DNA of 64,000 bases from Allobosea sp. BK604 (GTDB lineage: Bacteria > Pseudomonadota > Alphaproteobacteria > Rhizobiales > Beijerinckiaceae), in contig NZ_SLZF01000017.1 in the NCBI RefSeq assembly GCF_004341515.1, positions 1 to 64,000 on the forward strand, written 5' to 3'. Shown here piece after piece: positions 62,030 to 64,000 of this stretch; position 1 is the first letter of the stretch, and every line of letters begins with the position of its first letter. Position numbers and translations under genes: made by a program. Under the pieces are notes generated by a model that saw nothing but the letters and a program-made list of their open reading frames with translations, was not told where the DNA came from and did not search any database.

Positions 62030-64000
62030 TCAGCGCAATTGAGCGACGGCGCCCCCGGCCCGGACGATCAGGCCCTGGATCTCGTCGCGCTGGCGCTTGA
62101 ACTCGACCAGCGCCCGGCCGTCGAGCTCGCGCCCGCGCGGCACGCGGATCTTCATCGGGTTGACGAAGCTGCCATTGACCAGGACCTCGTAATGGAGGTG
62201 CGGGCCGGTGGAGAGGCCGGTCGACCCGAGATAGCCGATCACCTGACCTTGCCGGACCTTGGCGCCCGGCACGATACCAGCGGCGAAATTCGACTGGTGC
62301 GAATAGGTGGTGACATAGCCATTGGCATGCTGGATCTCAGTATGCTTGCCATAGCCCGAGGACCAGCCGGCCTTGAGCACGGTGCCATTGCCGGCGGCCA
62401 GGATCGGCGTGCCGATCCTATTGGCCCAATCGACGCCGGTATGCATCTTCGAATAGCGCATGATCGGGTGGTAGCGCATGCCGAAGCCCGAGCGCATCTC
62501 GCCATCGGCGATCGGCTTGCGCAGCAGGAACTTCTTCAGCGAGCGGCCATCCTCGTCGAAATACTCGATCAGCCCGTCATCCGGCGACTGATAGCGGAAG
62601 ACGCGGCGCGTCTCGCCATTGATCGTCAGCGCGGCGGAGAGGATCTCGGGGCGTTCGCCTTCCTCTTCCTCGGTGAAGATCACCTCGAGATTGTCGCTGG
62701 CGCGGACGCGCTGCTGAAAATCGAGGTCATAGGAGAAGATGCGGACGAGCTCGTCGATCAGCGGGCGCGGCAGGTCGTGGCGCAGGCCGGTCTCATAGAT
62801 GCTCTCATAGAGGCGGGCGCCGCCGCTGCCCTCCTCATCCTCGTCCTCCTCGCCCGAGTCGGGGTTGGCGGCCTTGCGCTGCGGGCCGACGATCTCCTGC
62901 CGGGGCAGCGCGACCGACTGGAAGATGCCCTTGTCATTGATCGCGACGGTGGCGTCGGGCTGGCCGTTGCTGAGCAATGAGACTCGCACGATCTGGCGCG
63001 GATCGCCGGCGGCGGGGCCGGGCGCGAACAATGCCTGCAGCACCTGGCCTTCCGGCAATGCGGAGACGCGGATCTTGCCGCCGAAAGCCTGGATCATGCC
63101 GCGGATCTGATCGGGCGTCGCGCCGGCTCCGCGCAGCACCTGCTCGAAATTCTCGCCGCGCTTGGTGATGAGCAACTTGTCTTCGACCAGCGGCTCGCGC
63201 GAGGCCGGGATCGGCGTCTTCGGCGCGTTGGTGACGTTCTCCGGCACGACGCGGACCTCGATGCCGGAAAAGCGCGTATCGGTCGCGGGGGCATAGGAGA
63301 GCAGGTCGCCGCCGGCAGTGCCCGGATTGGCGCTGCCGAGCGTGCGGCTCAGCATCAGCTGCGGCGGGATCGGCAACGGCCGCTGCCGGCCGGCAGCGGC
63401 GAGATTGTTCCGCTCTTCCTCGATCTGCGAGACGACATCGGCATCCTCGAGCTGCGCCTTGCCCGCGGGGATGACGATCTCGGAGAGATCGCGCTTGACG
63501 ATGGTGACGTCCGCATCCGGCACGTCGACCGTCGGCTCGGCATAGCGCTCGGCCGGCTCGGCGCCTTCCGAGAACAGGCGCAACGGATTGAAGGGCGGGA
63601 TGTTGGTGGCGTAGACGCCGGTGGTCAGCGACAGGTTGGTGGCGAGCCGCACGAAGGGCCGCACCTTGATGACCTCACGATCGCCGACGCGCTGGGACAT
63701 CGGTGCGCGCGCGCTGTGTCGCGCCGTCATGACCGGTTGATCGGCGACGAGCTTGTCTCCCTTGCGGGCGCCGCCGCCGGCGCCGGCGCCCGAGGAGGCG
63801 GCGCGGGTCGCGACCAGTTCGGGCTGCTCAGGGAAGCTGGTGTCGCCGCGCATCGCGACCAGGATAGCGCCGCCGAGCAGGGCCGCACCGAAGGAGCCGA
63901 CGAGGACGCAGGCCGCGAGCCAGCGCAGCGAGACGCCGCGACGGTCCAGCGCCTGGTGCGAGGCACCATCGGGCTGGATCGGCGGCTCGATACCGAGATC
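62030..64000 (-). CDS. M23-family peptidoglycan peptidase (5' end outside the window)
   Basis: At least 656 residues; the frame stays open to base 64000, so an internal ATG at 63853 is not the start. A membrane anchor (LRWLAACVLVGSFGAALLGG) is near the visible N-terminus. It is followed by a long Pro/Ala-rich periplasmic region, LysM-like/OapA-type segments (FEQVLRGAGATPDQIRGMI), an acidic insert (EEDEDEEGSGG), and the C-terminal LytM domain with zinc ligands in HTGVDWANRIGTP and GPHLHYEVLVNG. The family cleaves peptide cross-links of murein or activates amidases. Intact catalytic residues suggest it is an active hydrolase. Confidence 0.93.
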   Translation of the reverse strand, partial: DLGIEPPIQPDGASHQALDRRGVSLRWLAACVLVGSFGAALLGGAILVAMRGDTSFPEQPELVATRAASSGAGAGGGARKGDKLVADQPVMTARHSARAPMSQRVGDREVIKVRPFVRLATNLSLTTGVYATNIPPFNPLRLFSEGAEPAERYAEPTVDVPDADVTIVKRDLSEIVIPAGKAQLEDADVVSQIEEERNNLAAAGRQRPLPIPPQLMLSRTLGSANPGTAGGDLLSYAPATDTRFSGIEVRVVPENVTNAPKTPIPASREPLVEDKLLITKRGENFEQVLRGAGATPDQIRGMIQAFGGKIRVSALPEGQVLQALFAPGPAAGDPRQIVRVSLLSNGQPDATVAINDKGIFQSVALPRQEIVGPQRKAANPDSGEEDEDEEGSGGARLYESIYETGLRHDLPRPLIDELVRIFSYDLDFQQRVRASDNLEVIFTEEEEGERPEILSAALTINGETRRVFRYQSPDDGLIEYFDEDGRSLKKFLLRKPIADGEMRSGFGMRYHPIMRYSKMHTGVDWANRIGTPILAAGNGTVLKAGWSSGYGKHTEIQHANGYVTTYSHQSNFAAGIVPGAKVRQGQVIGYLGSTGLSTGPHLHYEVLVNGSFVNPMKIRVPRGRELDGRALVEFKRQRDEIQGLIVRAGGAVAQLR

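Noticed and set aside
63727..63969. Short minus-strand frame at the right edge as a separate small gene
   Set aside because: It is an out-of-frame shadow of the M23 peptidase frame, which stays open to the window edge.

Overview
This 64 kb, GC-rich window is chromosomal DNA from an alphaproteobacterium of the order Hyphomicrobiales (Rhizobiales). The evidence is the gene content: a complete acpXL/lpxXL very-long-chain fatty acid lipid A cluster, a 1,600-residue NAD-dependent glutamate dehydrogenase, an ATP synthase zeta-type (DUF1476) protein, an IalB-type protein, and several families of dispersed palindromic repeats typical of these genomes. Bosea or a close relative is my guess at genus level, by inference only. 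Most of the window is housekeeping DNA. I see no prophage, insertion sequence, CRISPR array, rRNA or convincing tRNA.

Layout. 1-6.3 kb: the 5' part of ftsK, a small ABM-like protein, the nitrogen-sensing pair glnK-amtB behind a sigma-54-like promoter, and divergent tesB and a UbiH-family hydroxylase. 6.4-14.7 kb: a Trm112-like protein, the large glutamate dehydrogenase, an AhpD-like protein, a 516-base gene-free stretch holding a palindromic repeat and a strongly structured, terminator-ended RNA candidate, then DUF2794, a GNAT and a Bax-inhibitor-1 protein. 14.9-23.2 kb: the ybbA-ybbP exporter divergent from a tesA-type esterase, an aldo/keto reductase, thpR-phhB, and a two-gene unit of a BioF2-like acetyltransferase plus an unassigned protein. 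23.3-32.5 kb: a pseudouridine synthase, ftsY-yciB, a Xre/RES toxin-antitoxin pair with a clear inverted-repeat operator, a soluble PAS-PAS chemoreceptor, two SDRs, a LysR regulator and a YkvA-family protein. 32.5-41.1 kb: a quinone oxidoreductase, an IalB-like protein, rlmN, a PAP2 phosphatase, ggt, and lemA with two TPM-domain genes.

41.3-48.7 kb is the most coherent unit. Nine genes on the minus strand read acpXL, fabZXL, fabF2XL, fabF1XL, an SDR ketoreductase, a RelE/ParE-like toxin, adhXL, lpxXL and a DUF1223 protein. Together they can build a very-long-chain acyl group on AcpXL and transfer it to lipid A. The toxin-like gene, with no visible antitoxin, is out of place there, and FabF2XL lacks the usual ketosynthase cysteine, so it looks like a chain-length-factor-type partner of FabF1XL. 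49-54.8 kb: acnA, then the overlapping cytochrome c maturation genes ccmABCDG. 54.9-64 kb: purQ, purS, a lipoprotein and purC (without purL), the zeta-type protein, an HpcH/HpaI aldolase, a DNA-3-methyladenine glycosylase, gluQ, an AEC transporter and the 3' part of an M23 peptidase.

Intergenic DNA is dominated by at least four families of short imperfect palindromes, usually at 3' ends or between convergent genes. Two copies supply the stop codon of the gene before them. Three near-identical 14-mers resembling a ParB parS site were also seen. The best candidates for something undescribed are the structured RNA at about 12.42-12.58 kb and the toxin-like gene inside the lipid A operon.
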